From contig JAJZRG010000021.1 in NCBI GenBank assembly GCA_021802825.1, forward strand, positions 1-53,537: DNA of 53,537 nt, in the 5' to 3' direction. Below are positions 1-8,248 of the stretch, one piece after another. Below the pieces are notes generated by a model. The model had not been told where the DNA came from, did no database searches, and saw only the letters and a list, made by a program, of their open reading frames with translations. The DNA is from Chloroflexota bacterium (lineage in GTDB: Bacteria > Chloroflexota > Limnocylindria > Limnocylindrales > CSP1-4). Positions within the stretch are counted from its first letter, which is position 1; each line of letters starts with the position of its first letter. Position numbers and translations under genes: made by a program.

Positions 1-165
1 GTCGCGGTGGAGGCGGGCGCACTCGGGGCAGGACGCGACCAGGGCCGCTGCGCGCCCGAGATCGCGGCCCGACGCGTCGCCCGCCGCGTGGGCGGCGACG
101 AGCAGCTCGTCGTGGGCGGCGTGGCCCCGGGCGGGGTCGCGGGCGGGGTCGGGCATGCGGGTCAT
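1..165 (-). CDS. Anti-sigma factor, N-terminal part (cut by window edge)
   Basis: Only the first 55 codons are in the window. The ATG at 165 overlaps the stop of the ECF sigma gene by 4 nt (ATGA), so the two genes are translationally coupled. Residues 43-53 (VASCPECARLH) carry a CxxC resembling the zinc-binding zf-HC2 fold of anti-sigma factors, but the His normally four residues before the first Cys is Leu here. The position just after an ECF sigma gene supports the call. The domain that would show a membrane anchor lies outside the window, so whether it is membrane-bound is unknown. Confidence 0.6.
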   Translation of the reverse strand, partial: MTRMPDPARDPARGHAAHDELLVAAHAAGDASGRDLGRAAALVASCPECARLHRD

Positions 166-830
166 CCCTCGTCCCCCCGGAAGAGGCTCATCGAACCGGT
201 GAGCCGCTCACGCAGGGCGAGTCGGCCGCGATGGATCCTCGACTTGACGGTGCCGAGCGACACGCCTGTGAGGTCCGCGATCTCCTGGTAGTCGTAGCCC
301 TCCACGTCGAACAGCACGATCGCGTTGCGCTGGTCGGGCGTGATGGCCCCGAGCGCCGCCTGGAGCACGCGCCCGCGCTCGATCCCCAGCGCGGTCCGCT
401 CCGGGTCCGCCTCGGGGCCGGCAGGCGGTTGCCAGTTGTCGTCCTCGAGCTCGGGGTAGGGCTGCGAGGGCCGCCGCTTGCGGAGGCGCTGCTGGTCCAT
501 GGCCGCGTTGATCGCGATGCGGCTGAGCCAGGAGCGGACGCTGCCGCCGCGGAACGAGCGCAGGTTCCGGAAGGCGGAGAAGAACGCCTCCTGGACCGCG
601 TCCGACGCCTGGTCCCGGTCGGGCACCATGCGCACGACGAGGGCGAACAGGTGGTCCTGGTACAGCTCGACGAGGCCGTTGAAGGCGTCGAGCGAGCCGC
701 CGCGGGCCTGCTCGATCAGGACCAGGTCACGACGCTGGACCAGTTCCTCCGCGGCCTCGAGCGGCCGGGCGTCCTCCACGACGGGTTCGACCCCCCTGAC
801 GGCAATGGTGAGGCGCGGCGAGTCTAGCAT
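162..830 (-). CDS. RNA polymerase ECF-type sigma factor
   Basis: A 222-residue sigma-70 family group 4 factor. Region 2 spans about residues 37-105 (DAFNGLVELYQ, then DQASDAVQEAFFSAFRNL). Region 4 spans about 150-210, with the helix-turn-helix YQEIADLTGVSLGTVKSRIHRGR. It should direct RNA polymerase to a small regulon under control of the anti-sigma factor encoded immediately downstream. The start is uncertain. ATG 830 gives the longest product, but a -10-like TAGACT lies just inside the frame (821-826, minus strand), which would favour the GTG at 779. The first ~35 residues are not part of the conserved domain. The signal sensed cannot be read from the sequence. Confidence 0.9.
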   Translation of the reverse strand: MLDSPRLTIAVRGVEPVVEDARPLEAAEELVQRRDLVLIEQARGGSLDAFNGLVELYQDHLFALVVRMVPDRDQASDAVQEAFFSAFRNLRSFRGGSVRSWLSRIAINAAMDQQRLRKRRPSQPYPELEDDNWQPPAGPEADPERTALGIERGRVLQAALGAITPDQRNAIVLFDVEGYDYQEIADLTGVSLGTVKSRIHRGRLALRERLTGSMSLFRGDEG

Positions 831-920
831 CGGGCGGGTCGGCCCTCGTGGCCGGGCTGGGAACGCAGCTTGAGCATCGCCGACCAGACGGCGCCCCCAC
901 GCGCGAGGTTCCCGCTCGGC

Positions 921-926
921 TACGAT
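921..926 (+). promoter_or_regulatory. -10 box of tRNA-Leu
   Basis: TACGAT ends 7 nt before the mature 5' end of the tRNA, so transcription would start at or next to the tRNA. No clear -35 is visible. Confidence 0.5.
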
Positions 927-933
927 GTCGCGG

Positions 934-1019
934 GGCGAAGTGGCGGAACGGCAGACGCGGCGGTCTCAAACACCGCTGGGGGCAACCTCGTGTGGGTTCG
1001 AATCCCACCTTCGCTACCA
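934..1019 (+). tRNA. tRNA-Leu (anticodon CAA)
   Basis: An 86-nt class II tRNA. The acceptor stem is GGCGAAG/CTTCGCT with a G-U closing pair, then discriminator A and an encoded CCA (1017-1019). The anticodon stem GCGGT/ACCGC closes the loop CTCAAAC with anticodon CAA, which reads UUG. There is a long variable arm, and the T arm is GTGGG-TTCGAAT-CCCAC. The D arm has the GCGGAAC...GGCAGACGC pattern typical of tRNA-Leu. Confidence 0.95.
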
Positions 1020-1217
1020 GCCCCGACGCGCCCACCGATCGTCCTCGAGGGCGGCGTCCTCGCCCGGGTCCCCGACGGCCGGCGCCGCGCCGCTCGGGAT
1101 GGCGCGCGTGCCGGTTGTGGCCCCGTCGGCATCCACGCGGCCTCGGCGCACACCGCCGCGGCCTTGCACGCGGCTTTCGCGTCCGGTGTCGCAGCCGTCC
1201 GTGGCATCCTCGGCGCG

Positions 1218-2384
1218 ATGGCCGACGACATCCCCGACTTCGACCTGTACGCGGAGCTGGAGGTCAGCGAGCGCGCATCGGTCGAGACGATCCAGGCGGC
1301 GTATCGGTCGCTCCAGCTGCGCAACCACCCCGACCGCGTGGGGCCGGGCGCCGGCGACCGCGCCGTCCGGCTGAACATCGCCCGGGCCTGGCTGACGGAC
1401 CCGACGCGCCGGAGCTGGTACGACGCCCACCTTGCTGACCTGCGGCAGCACGCTGAGCCAGCCGACGCCACGGTGTCCGAGGAGGCGTTTGCCGATGACG
1501 GGGCGCCGGGGGACTCGCTCGCCGGGGAGGACGGGGCCGACGAGGCAGCCGGCGGACTCGACGAGACCGGCGGGCTCGACAACGCAGCCGACGAGAGCCT
1601 CCGCAATACGCACATCCAGTTGCGGCTTGACGTCGCCCGGCTCGTGCGGGTCTGGGCCGTCGGGCTGGCCTTCCTCGGGGGACTGGCGCTGTCGGCAGGG
1701 CTCGCGTCGGCCGTCCCGCTGCGGGTGGCCGTGGCGGTCATCGCGCTCCTCGTCCTGCTCGCCCTGACGACGCGCCGCATGCGCACGAGCCCGGACGCCG
1801 GGCTGATCACGAGGGCCAAGCGCACGGGCTGGTCAGTGCTCGGCTGGGTTGGGCTCGGGCTGCTCGCCGTGGAGGGGGTCTCGCTCCTCGCGTCCGCGCT
1901 GGGCGGGCCAGCCGGACGTTCGGGCCTCACGCTCGGCATCGGGGCGGCCCTAGGGCCAGTGCTCGCGGCGACTGCGGCGATGTCGCTGACCGCGTTGCGC
2001 CGCAGGGCGGGGCCCGTGCGGGCGTCCGTGGACGACTTTCTCGCGATGACGCCGACGCAGTTCGAGACGGCCGTCGGGCAGGTCCTCGGACGGCATGGGT
2101 ATCGACTCACGCCCACCGGCGGGCCAGGCGATCTCGTCGCCGACCTCGTGGGGACAGCCCCCGGAGGGTGGGCGACCGTGGTCCAGTGCAAGCGGCACGC
2201 CCCGGGACATCCCGTGGGCTCGCGGGACGTCCAGCTGCTGATGGCTCTGGGCATCCGCCACCACCGCGCCGAGCACCTGGTCCTCGTGACCACGTCGGAC
2301 TTCACCGATCCGGCGCGCGACCTCGCCGAGCAGCACGGGGTCGAGCTGATCAACGGCGAGGAGCTCGAGGACCTCACGCGCTGA
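1218..2384 (+). CDS. J-domain / membrane / Mrr-type restriction endonuclease fusion protein
   Basis: A 388-residue protein in three parts. Residues 1-65 form a J domain with HPD at 37-39 and a following AWLTDPTRRSWYD segment. After an acidic linker (about 80-130) come three or four hydrophobic segments (about 140-265). Residues 275-388 match the Mrr_cat fold (type IV restriction endonuclease-like), with GGPGD...ADL and VVQCKR as the D...QxK active-site residues. The start is set at ATG 1218, which has a CATCCT -10-like box 7 nt upstream. The longer open frame would overlap the tRNA. J domains recruit Hsp70, and Mrr domains cleave DNA, usually modified DNA. The combination in a membrane protein suggests a defence or quality-control role, but this is inference. 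Confidence 0.8.
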   Translation: MADDIPDFDLYAELEVSERASVETIQAAYRSLQLRNHPDRVGPGAGDRAVRLNIARAWLTDPTRRSWYDAHLADLRQHAEPADATVSEEAFADDGAPGDSLAGEDGADEAAGGLDETGGLDNAADESLRNTHIQLRLDVARLVRVWAVGLAFLGGLALSAGLASAVPLRVAVAVIALLVLLALTTRRMRTSPDAGLITRAKRTGWSVLGWVGLGLLAVEGVSLLASALGGPAGRSGLTLGIGAALGPVLAATAAMSLTALRRRAGPVRASVDDFLAMTPTQFETAVGQVLGRHGYRLTPTGGPGDLVADLVGTAPGGWATVVQCKRHAPGHPVGSRDVQLLMALGIRHHRAEHLVLVTTSDFTDPARDLAEQHGVELINGEELEDLTR

Positions 2385-2551
2385 CCGGCAGCGGCTCCTC
2401 CATCGGAGGTCCTCCGAGGCTTGGCCCGCCGCCTCCCGCACGGGCCGGTCTTGCCGGCAGACACCGCGCTGGTCGCCGTGTGTCTGGAACGCGGAGGTGC
2501 CGCATGATCCTCCGCTACGATGACGGCTCTTGCAGCGCGGTCGGAGACCTC

Positions 2552-3523
2552 ATGAGCCTGTTCCAGTCCATGTTCGGCATCGGTCGCGGCGCGGCCACGA
2601 CGCCCGCCACTCCCGCCCCCGTGGGCGACACCGAGAGCGTTCGGCGGATCGCCGCCCGCCTGGGCGCCATGCCCGCCGACCGCGCCCGCTTCGTCGCCGC
2701 CTTCGCGTACCTGCTGGCGAGGGCCGCTCGCGTGGACGTGGCGATCTCGCCGGTCGAGGAGGCCGAGATCGCGCGGCTCGTGGCCGAGGTGGGCGGTCTC
2801 GACGCGGCGACGGCGGCGCTGGTCGCCGAGCTGGCGTCCACGCGGGTCGAGCACTTCGGGGCCACGGACGACTTCCTGGTCACCCGCGAGTTCAGGGCGA
2901 TCTCCACGCCTGACGAGCGCGAGCAGCTGCTGCGCTGCTGCCTGCTGGTCGTCGCCGCCGACGACCACATCGATGCCACCGAGTCATGGCTCGTGAATCG
3001 GTTGGCCGAGGAGCTCGACGTCGCCCGTCCCGACCTCAACCGGATCCGGGCGGAGTTCACCGACAAGATCGCCGGACTGGTGGAGGTGCGGCGCCTGCGC
3101 GGTTCGACACCGACCGGGGTTGCGCGCACCGTGCCCGTTCCGGTGGCAGGGACGCCCGGGCCGCCGCCAGCGCAGGCTCCACTGGCGATGACCTCGGCGC
3201 CTGTTCCGGAGCCGGGCTCGGACCTCCCGCCCGGTGTCCGCATCGAGCAGGTCTGGCTGGTCGAGGTCCCCTACACGCCCGACGCGCGCGAGCGCCGGCC
3301 CGCATTCCGCGTGGAGCACCTGTCGCGGCTGGCGCGGCTCCGCGCCGAGGGCAGGGTCATCGAGGCGGGCGGCACCGCCGACTTCTCGAAGGCGGTCCTG
3401 CTCATCCGCGGCGCGAACGAGGCCGAGATCCTCGCGCTGATCGAGTCGGACGTCTACACCTCGGGCGGCGTGTGGCACAGCCCGACGGTCGTCGGCTACG
3501 GGCGCGTGGTCTCCGAGGGCTGA
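2552..3523 (+). CDS. TerB-like domain fused to a YCII-related domain
   Basis: A 323-residue soluble protein. Residues about 40-170 resemble TerB (tellurite resistance / DUF533 family), an all-helical fold with two acidic repeats: RAARVDVAISPVEEAEIARL and LVVAADDHIDATE. A Pro-rich linker (about 190-230) follows. Residues 240-323 resemble the YCII ferredoxin-like fold (FRVEHLSRLARLRAEGRV, then a GGVWHSPTVV ending). The start at 2552 (MSLFQSMFG) matches typical TerB N-termini and has GGAG 5 nt upstream. The upstream in-frame ATG at 2504 has a better GGAGG and would add 16 residues. The gene ends 4 nt from the convergent dnaE stop. Function is unknown; TerB proteins are linked to envelope stress. 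Confidence 0.75.
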   Translation: MSLFQSMFGIGRGAATTPATPAPVGDTESVRRIAARLGAMPADRARFVAAFAYLLARAARVDVAISPVEEAEIARLVAEVGGLDAATAALVAELASTRVEHFGATDDFLVTREFRAISTPDEREQLLRCCLLVVAADDHIDATESWLVNRLAEELDVARPDLNRIRAEFTDKIAGLVEVRRLRGSTPTGVARTVPVPVAGTPGPPPAQAPLAMTSAPVPEPGSDLPPGVRIEQVWLVEVPYTPDARERRPAFRVEHLSRLARLRAEGRVIEAGGTADFSKAVLLIRGANEAEILALIESDVYTSGGVWHSPTVVGYGRVVSEG

Positions 3524-3526
3524 CGC

Positions 3527-6500
3527 TCAGCCCAGGGTCAGGTCGATCACGCCGTCGCCAACGCGGCGGCGCACCTCGGCCTCGAGCTCGGCGTCGTAGG
3601 CCACGCCGCGGAGCTCCATCGGCAGCGCGTGGCCGCCCGGCGCAGGCACGTGCACCACGACGCGCGTCGCCCCGGGCCGCTCGCGGAGGACCGCTCGGAA
3701 CACCTGCATGGCCGAGACCACGCGCTCCGTGCCGGCCTCGCGCGCGAACCGCACGTTGAGCACGGCACCTGGTGCCGCCTCGACGGGGCGCGAGGGCGCC
3801 TGCGCCGCAACCGCGGCCCGGGCCCGCTGCTCGTCGGGGAGCGCGGGCTCGTCGTGCTCGTCGGCGCCCGCGGCGTCCGCGAGGCCGGGCGGCTCGTGGT
3901 AGGTCGGCACCGGCTCGCCCGGGGCGACGCGCGGTAGGGCCGCGGACGAGGCTGGCGCCGACGCCGGGGTGCGCAGGGGCGAGACAGCCGGCGAGCTGGG
4001 ACCGACGGCCACGGGCTCGCGACGATGACTGCTGGGACCGCCGCCGGTGCCGTTGGCGCCGTTCCCGCCGCCGAGTCCCGGAAGGCCGTTGCCGCCGCCG
4101 TTCGGGCCACCGCCCGGCCCGCCCGGTCCACGCCGGCTCCGCTTGTCGAGCGAGCCGACCTCTCTCGCGAACGCGTCGGGCCCAGCCTCCGCCACGGTGT
4201 CCCAGTCCCACACAGAGTCCGCGAGCACCGACACCTCCTCGCCCCGATGGTCCACGCGCCCCGCGACCAGCAGGATCGCGCCGTCGCGCCACACGCCCAT
4301 GGTCTGCTCGTAGGTCCTGGGGAAGGCCACCACCTCGATCGTGCCCTGGAGGTCCTCAATCGTGACCACGGCCATCGTGGACTTCGCCTTGGTAAGCACG
4401 ATCCGGATCCCGGTCACGATGCCGCCCAGCACCACGCGCTGGCCGTCGAGCGCCTCATCCTTGAGGTCGCCCGAGTACGCGGTCACGAACAGCCCGATGC
4501 GATCCGCCACCTCGCCCATCGGGTGGTCCGAGAGGTAGAGCCCCATCAGATCCTTCTCCCAGCGGAGGCGCTCGCGCACGGGCGTCTCGGGCGTCACGGG
4601 CAGCGGCTTCTCGAGCGCGGTGCCGTCGTCGCCGCCCATGTCGAACAGGCTGGTCTGGCCCGACACCCGGTCGCGCTGCGCCGCCTGGCCTGTGGCCAGT
4701 GCATCCTCGAGGCCCAGCAGCAGCTGGGCCGGGTGGCCGAAGGCGTTGAGAGCGCCGACCCGGATCAGCGACTCGAGGACCTTGCGGTTCACGAGGCGCA
4801 CGTCCACCCGCGAGCAGAGGTCGGTCAGCGAGCGGAACTCGCCGTCCGCCTCGCGGGCGTCGATGATCGACTGGATCGCGCCCTCGCCCACGTTCTTGAC
4901 CGCCAGCAGGCCGAACCGGATCGCGTCCTCCTCGACGGTGAAGCCGAGGTGGCTCCTGTGCACGTCGGGCGTGCGCACGTCGATCCCCAGCCGCCGGCAC
5001 TCGGCGATCGCCGCGGCGACCTTCTCGGCGTTGTCGCGGAAGGCCGACAGGACCGAGGTCATGTACTCGACCGTGTAGTTCGCCTTGAGGTACGCGGTCT
5101 GGTAGGCGATCAGCCCGTACGTCGTCGCGTGCGCCTTGTTGAACCCGTACCGCTCGAACGGCTCGAACGCCTTGAACACGGCGTCGATCGTGGACGCCGA
5201 GACGCCGCGCTCGGCCGCCCGCTCGACGAAGGTCTCCTTCATCGAGCGCAGCACCGCCGACTTCTTCTTGCGGATGGCGTAGCCGAGCATGTCCGCCTCG
5301 GGGCCCGAGAAGCCGCCGAGCGCGACGGCGGCGGCCATGATGTCCTCCTGGTACACGAACACGCCGAACGTCCGCTCGAGGAACGGCTCGAGCAGCGGGT
5401 GCAGGTACTCGACCCGCTCCTGGCCGTGCTTGCGGCGGATGTAGGTGGGGATGTTGTCCATCGGGCCCGGGCGGTAGAGCGCCACCATCGCCGCCAAGTC
5501 GTACACGGCCGTCGGGCGCAGCTCGCGGATGTAGCGGCGCATGCCCGCGGACTCGAGCTGGAACACGCCTGTCGTCTCGCCCGACGCCAGGAGCTCGAAC
5601 GTCTTGGCGTCGTCGAGCGGGATCGCGTCGAGGTCGATCCGGACACCGCGGTTCTCCTCGATCAGCTCCACGGCGCGACGCAGAATCGTGAGATTGGACA
5701 GGCCCAGGAAGTCGAACTTGAGCAGGCCCAGCGCCTCGATGCCGTGCATCTCGTACTGGGTCATCAGGGCGTCCGAGTTGGTCGCCTTCTGGAGCGGCAT
5801 CAGCTCGGTGAGGGGCTCCCGCGAGATCACCACGCCGGCGGCATGCGTGGAGGCGTTGCGCGCGACACCCTCGAGCTGCTGGGCGAACCCGATCAGCTTG
5901 CTGACCTGCGGGTCGCTGTCGTGCATCTCCTTGAGCTGGGGGCTGAGCTCGAGCGCGTCGGCGAGCCTGATGCCCAGCTGGTTGGGCACCGCCTTGGCGA
6001 TCCGGTCCACGTCGCCGTAGCCCATGCCCATGACCCGCCCGACGTCGCGGATGGCCGCCCGGGCGAGCATGGTGCCGAACGTGATGATCTGCGCCACGTG
6101 GTCCTGGCCGTACTTGCGGCTGACGTAGTTGATGACCTCTTCCCGGCGCTCGTCCTCGAAGTCGATGTCGATGTCGGGCATCGTCACTCGGTCTGGGTTG
6201 AGGAAGCGCTCAAACGGCAGGCCGTAATGGAGCGGGTCCACCGGCGTGATGCCCAGCGTGTAGGTCACGATGGAGCCCGGTGCCGAGCCCCGGCACGAGG
6301 TGGCGATCCCCTGGCTCTTCGCGAAGCGGACGAAGTCCGCCACGATCAGGAAGTAGCCCGCGTACCCCATCTGCATGATGACGCCCAGCTCGTAGTCGAG
6401 CCGCGCCTGGGTCTCGGGGCTGACGGTGCCATAGCGGCGGACGAGCCCCGCCTCGCACTCCTTGCGCAGCCACGTCTCGGTCGTCTCGCCCTCGGGCACC

Positions 6501-7375
6501 GGGAAGTGCGGGATGCGCAGCTCGCCCAGGGGGAGCTTGAGGTCCACCATCTCGGCGACGCGGCGGGTGTTGAGCAGGGCCTCGCGCTGGTCCGGGAACA
6601 GGCGGAACATCTCGTCCGCGGTCTTGAGGTAGAAGTCCGGGCCCTCGAACCGCATCCGGTTCTGGGTGTCGAGGTTGTTGCCCGTCCCCACGCACAGCAG
6701 GACGTCGTGCGCGTCGTGCTGCTCGGGGTGGACGTAGTGGAGGTCGTTGGTGACGATCAGCGGGATGCCGGTCTCGGGCGAGAGGCGCAGGAGCTGCTCG
6801 TTGAGCCGGCGCTGGTCGGGGATCTTGTGGTCCTGGAGCTCGAGGAAGAAGCGGCCCTTGCCCAGGATGTCCTCGTACTCCTTGGCGAGCTTGCGGGCCA
6901 GCTCCCAGTCGCCCGCCTCGAGCGCCTTGGGCACCTCGCCGCTGAGGCACGCTGACATGCCGACGAGGCCCTGGCTGTGCTTGGCGAGGTGCTCCCGGTC
7001 GATGCGCGGCTTGTAGTAGTAACCGTCGATGTGGGCGTCGGTGACCAGCCGACAGAGGTTCTGGTAGCCGACCATGTCGGTCGCGAGCAGGACCAGGTGG
7101 TAGGGCTGGCTGTCGGCCTTGCCCTCCTTGTCTCGCATCGAGCGCCGTGCGACGTAGGTCTCGACGCCGATGATCGGCTTGAGGCCCGCCTTGGTCGCCG
7201 CCTGGTAGAACGCGACGCTCCCGTAGAGCGCGCCGTGGTCCGTCACCGCGAGGCTGTCGAAGCCGTGCTTGACGCTGGTGTCAACCAGATCCGTGATCCG
7301 GCCGAGCCCGTCGAGCAGGCTGAACTCACTGTGCGTGTGGAGGTGGACGAAGTCGTTCGGAGCGATGGACGTCAC
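3527..7375 (-). CDS. dnaE: DNA polymerase III subunit alpha
   Basis: The replicative polymerase catalytic subunit, 1282 residues from GTG 7375. An N-terminal PHP domain begins with HLHTHSEFSLLDG and keeps its metal ligands (DHGALYG, NDLHYVHPE), so intrinsic zinc-dependent proofreading is plausible. The catalytic palm contains MPDIDIDFEDERREEVI. These are followed by the beta-binding and helix-hairpin-helix region and the OB fold (VVLGGIVTGIRIVLTKAKSTM). A long Gly/Pro/Ala-rich linker (about 3800-4150) separates the OB fold from a C-terminal DnaE1-type domain. Starting at GTG 7375 puts TACCAT 8 nt upstream, which fits a leaderless message. The longer open frame adds 31 unconserved residues. 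The first 60 bp are duplicated at 8249-8307. Confidence 0.97.
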   Translation of the reverse strand: MTSIAPNDFVHLHTHSEFSLLDGLGRITDLVDTSVKHGFDSLAVTDHGALYGSVAFYQAATKAGLKPIIGVETYVARRSMRDKEGKADSQPYHLVLLATDMVGYQNLCRLVTDAHIDGYYYKPRIDREHLAKHSQGLVGMSACLSGEVPKALEAGDWELARKLAKEYEDILGKGRFFLELQDHKIPDQRRLNEQLLRLSPETGIPLIVTNDLHYVHPEQHDAHDVLLCVGTGNNLDTQNRMRFEGPDFYLKTADEMFRLFPDQREALLNTRRVAEMVDLKLPLGELRIPHFPVPEGETTETWLRKECEAGLVRRYGTVSPETQARLDYELGVIMQMGYAGYFLIVADFVRFAKSQGIATSCRGSAPGSIVTYTLGITPVDPLHYGLPFERFLNPDRVTMPDIDIDFEDERREEVINYVSRKYGQDHVAQIITFGTMLARAAIRDVGRVMGMGYGDVDRIAKAVPNQLGIRLADALELSPQLKEMHDSDPQVSKLIGFAQQLEGVARNASTHAAGVVISREPLTELMPLQKATNSDALMTQYEMHGIEALGLLKFDFLGLSNLTILRRAVELIEENRGVRIDLDAIPLDDAKTFELLASGETTGVFQLESAGMRRYIRELRPTAVYDLAAMVALYRPGPMDNIPTYIRRKHGQERVEYLHPLLEPFLERTFGVFVYQEDIMAAAVALGGFSGPEADMLGYAIRKKKSAVLRSMKETFVERAAERGVSASTIDAVFKAFEPFERYGFNKAHATTYGLIAYQTAYLKANYTVEYMTSVLSAFRDNAEKVAAAIAECRRLGIDVRTPDVHRSHLGFTVEEDAIRFGLLAVKNVGEGAIQSIIDAREADGEFRSLTDLCSRVDVRLVNRKVLESLIRVGALNAFGHPAQLLLGLEDALATGQAAQRDRVSGQTSLFDMGGDDGTALEKPLPVTPETPVRERLRWEKDLMGLYLSDHPMGEVADRIGLFVTAYSGDLKDEALDGQRVVLGGIVTGIRIVLTKAKSTMAVVTIEDLQGTIEVVAFPRTYEQTMGVWRDGAILLVAGRVDHRGEEVSVLADSVWDWDTVAEAGPDAFAREVGSLDKRSRRGPGGPGGGPNGGGNGLPGLGGGNGANGTGGGPSSHRREPVAVGPSSPAVSPLRTPASAPASSAALPRVAPGEPVPTYHEPPGLADAAGADEHDEPALPDEQRARAAVAAQAPSRPVEAAPGAVLNVRFAREAGTERVVSAMQVFRAVLRERPGATRVVVHVPAPGGHALPMELRGVAYDAELEAEVRRRVGDGVIDLTLG

Positions 7376-7394
7376 GGGGGTCAATGGTAGCCCG
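7337..7394. repeat. Direct repeat copy A: dnaE promoter and 5' end
   Basis: 58 bp covering the dnaE -10, start codon and first 13 codons. It is about 95% identical to 8249-8307 in the same orientation (two substitutions and one extra G). The two copies bracket the vapBC module. Confidence 0.85.
7384..7389 (-). promoter_or_regulatory. -10 box of dnaE
   Basis: TACCAT on the minus strand, 8 nt before the GTG start. No obvious -35. The spacing suggests a leaderless or nearly leaderless transcript. Confidence 0.5.
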
Positions 7395-7461
7395 CGACCG
7401 GTGGGTGGCGGGCGCAGCGCCATCGCGTACGTGCCTGGCCCAGGGGCAGGCACGACGGGTC

Positions 7462-7499
7462 TTGACAATGCAGGTCCTGTTATGGCTATATCTAGCCAT
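7462..7499 (+). promoter_or_regulatory. vapBC promoter and operator palindrome
   Basis: A consensus TTGACA (7462-7467) is followed 18-19 nt later by an AT-rich -10 (CTATAT, about 7486-7491). A perfect 7-bp inverted repeat ATGGCTA-tatc-TAGCCAT (7482-7499) overlaps both the -10 and the vapB start codon. This is the layout expected for autorepression by a Phd/VapB antitoxin or toxin-antitoxin complex. The TSS would fall at or very near the ATG. Confidence 0.75.
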
Positions 7500-7755
7500 G
7501 AGACAGGTGAAGATCGCCGAGCTCAAGGACCGCCTGTCCGAGCACCTCCGGGCGGTCGAGGGTGGCGCGGAGGTCGAGGTCATGGACCGGAACCGCGCCA
7601 TCGCGCGAATCGTGCCGCTGCCCCCGCCCGGCAGGCACGTCCGCCTGATCCAGCCCGGTCGTGGCTTTCCGGAGATCCGCGACCGGCGACGCGCCCCCGC
7701 CGGCTGGCCGGTCCCATCGAGCGAGCTCCTCCTCGAGGAGCGACGGGACCGTTGA
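7498..7755 (+). CDS. vapB: Type II antitoxin, Phd/YefM (VapB) family
   Basis: 85 residues. The N-terminal half has the Phd fold signature (VKIAELKDRLSEHLRAVEGG, then VMDRNRAIARIVP) that binds operator DNA. The basic, Pro-rich C-terminal tail (about 50-85, ending PVPSSELLLEERRDR) would thread into the toxin. The ATG at 7498 sits at the right arm of a perfect operator palindrome, with no room for a Shine-Dalgarno, so translation is probably leaderless. The stop overlaps the toxin start (TTGA). Together with the PIN toxin it forms a classic module. Confidence 0.88.
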   Translation: MRQVKIAELKDRLSEHLRAVEGGAEVEVMDRNRAIARIVPLPPPGRHVRLIQPGRGFPEIRDRRRAPAGWPVPSSELLLEERRDR

Positions 7756-8177
7756 ACGTCTACGTCGACTCCTCGGTCCTGCTCCGCGTCGTCCTGGGCG
7801 AGCCGGGCCGCCTCGAGCTCTGGCCATCGATCACCAATCCGGTCTCCAGCGAGCTGATCCGGCTCGAGTGCCTGCGCACGATCGACCGGGCACGAGTCCG
7901 ACTCGGCCTCGACGACCGGCAGATCGCCGACTACCGTGCCGACGTGCTCGAGGCCATCGACGCGTTCAGCCTGGTCGCGCTGGATTCGGTCGTGCTCGAG
8001 CGTGCCGCTGAGCCGTTCCCGACTGCCTTGGGCTCACTCGACGCCATCCATCTCGCGAGCGCCCTGTTGGTCCGGGACAGCGTCGAGAGACTCGTGTTCG
8101 CGACGCACGACGACGAGCTCGGCACGGCCGCGCGAGCGACCGGCTTCCAAGTCCACGGGGTATCTCGCGGAGCCTGA
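7752..8177 (+). CDS. vapC: PIN-domain ribonuclease toxin VapC
   Basis: 141 residues from TTG 7752, overlapping the antitoxin stop by 4 nt. The PIN-domain acidic residues are all visible: Asp6 in VYVDSSVLLR, the Glu in ELIRLECLRT, the Asp in LGSLDAIHLASALL, and an Asp in FATHDDELG. VapC toxins cleave tRNA or rRNA and are neutralised by VapB. Nothing looks broken, so the module is probably active. A duplicated dnaE promoter at 8297-8302 points into this gene on the opposite strand. Confidence 0.9.
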   Translation: MNVYVDSSVLLRVVLGEPGRLELWPSITNPVSSELIRLECLRTIDRARVRLGLDDRQIADYRADVLEAIDAFSLVALDSVVLERAAEPFPTALGSLDAIHLASALLVRDSVERLVFATHDDELGTAARATGFQVHGVSRGA

Positions 8178-8248
8178 CCCGCGACCCCAGCTGGATCGCA
8201 GCAGTGGCGGCGCTCGTTCGTGCCCGAACTTCCGCCTATTGATGACAG

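Noticed and set aside
870..1217. N-terminal extension of the J-domain/Mrr protein
   Set aside because: It would cover the whole tRNA-Leu gene; the J domain starts right after ATG 1218.
2395..2470. Small inverted repeats after the J-domain/Mrr gene as a terminator
   Set aside because: Arms are only 5-6 bp with competing pairings and no T-run; not distinguishable from chance in GC-rich DNA.
4025..6955. 976-codon open frame antisense to dnaE
   Set aside because: It mirrors dnaE codon bias, has an implausible residue composition (VAEDVLDR-like runs) and no recognisable domain.
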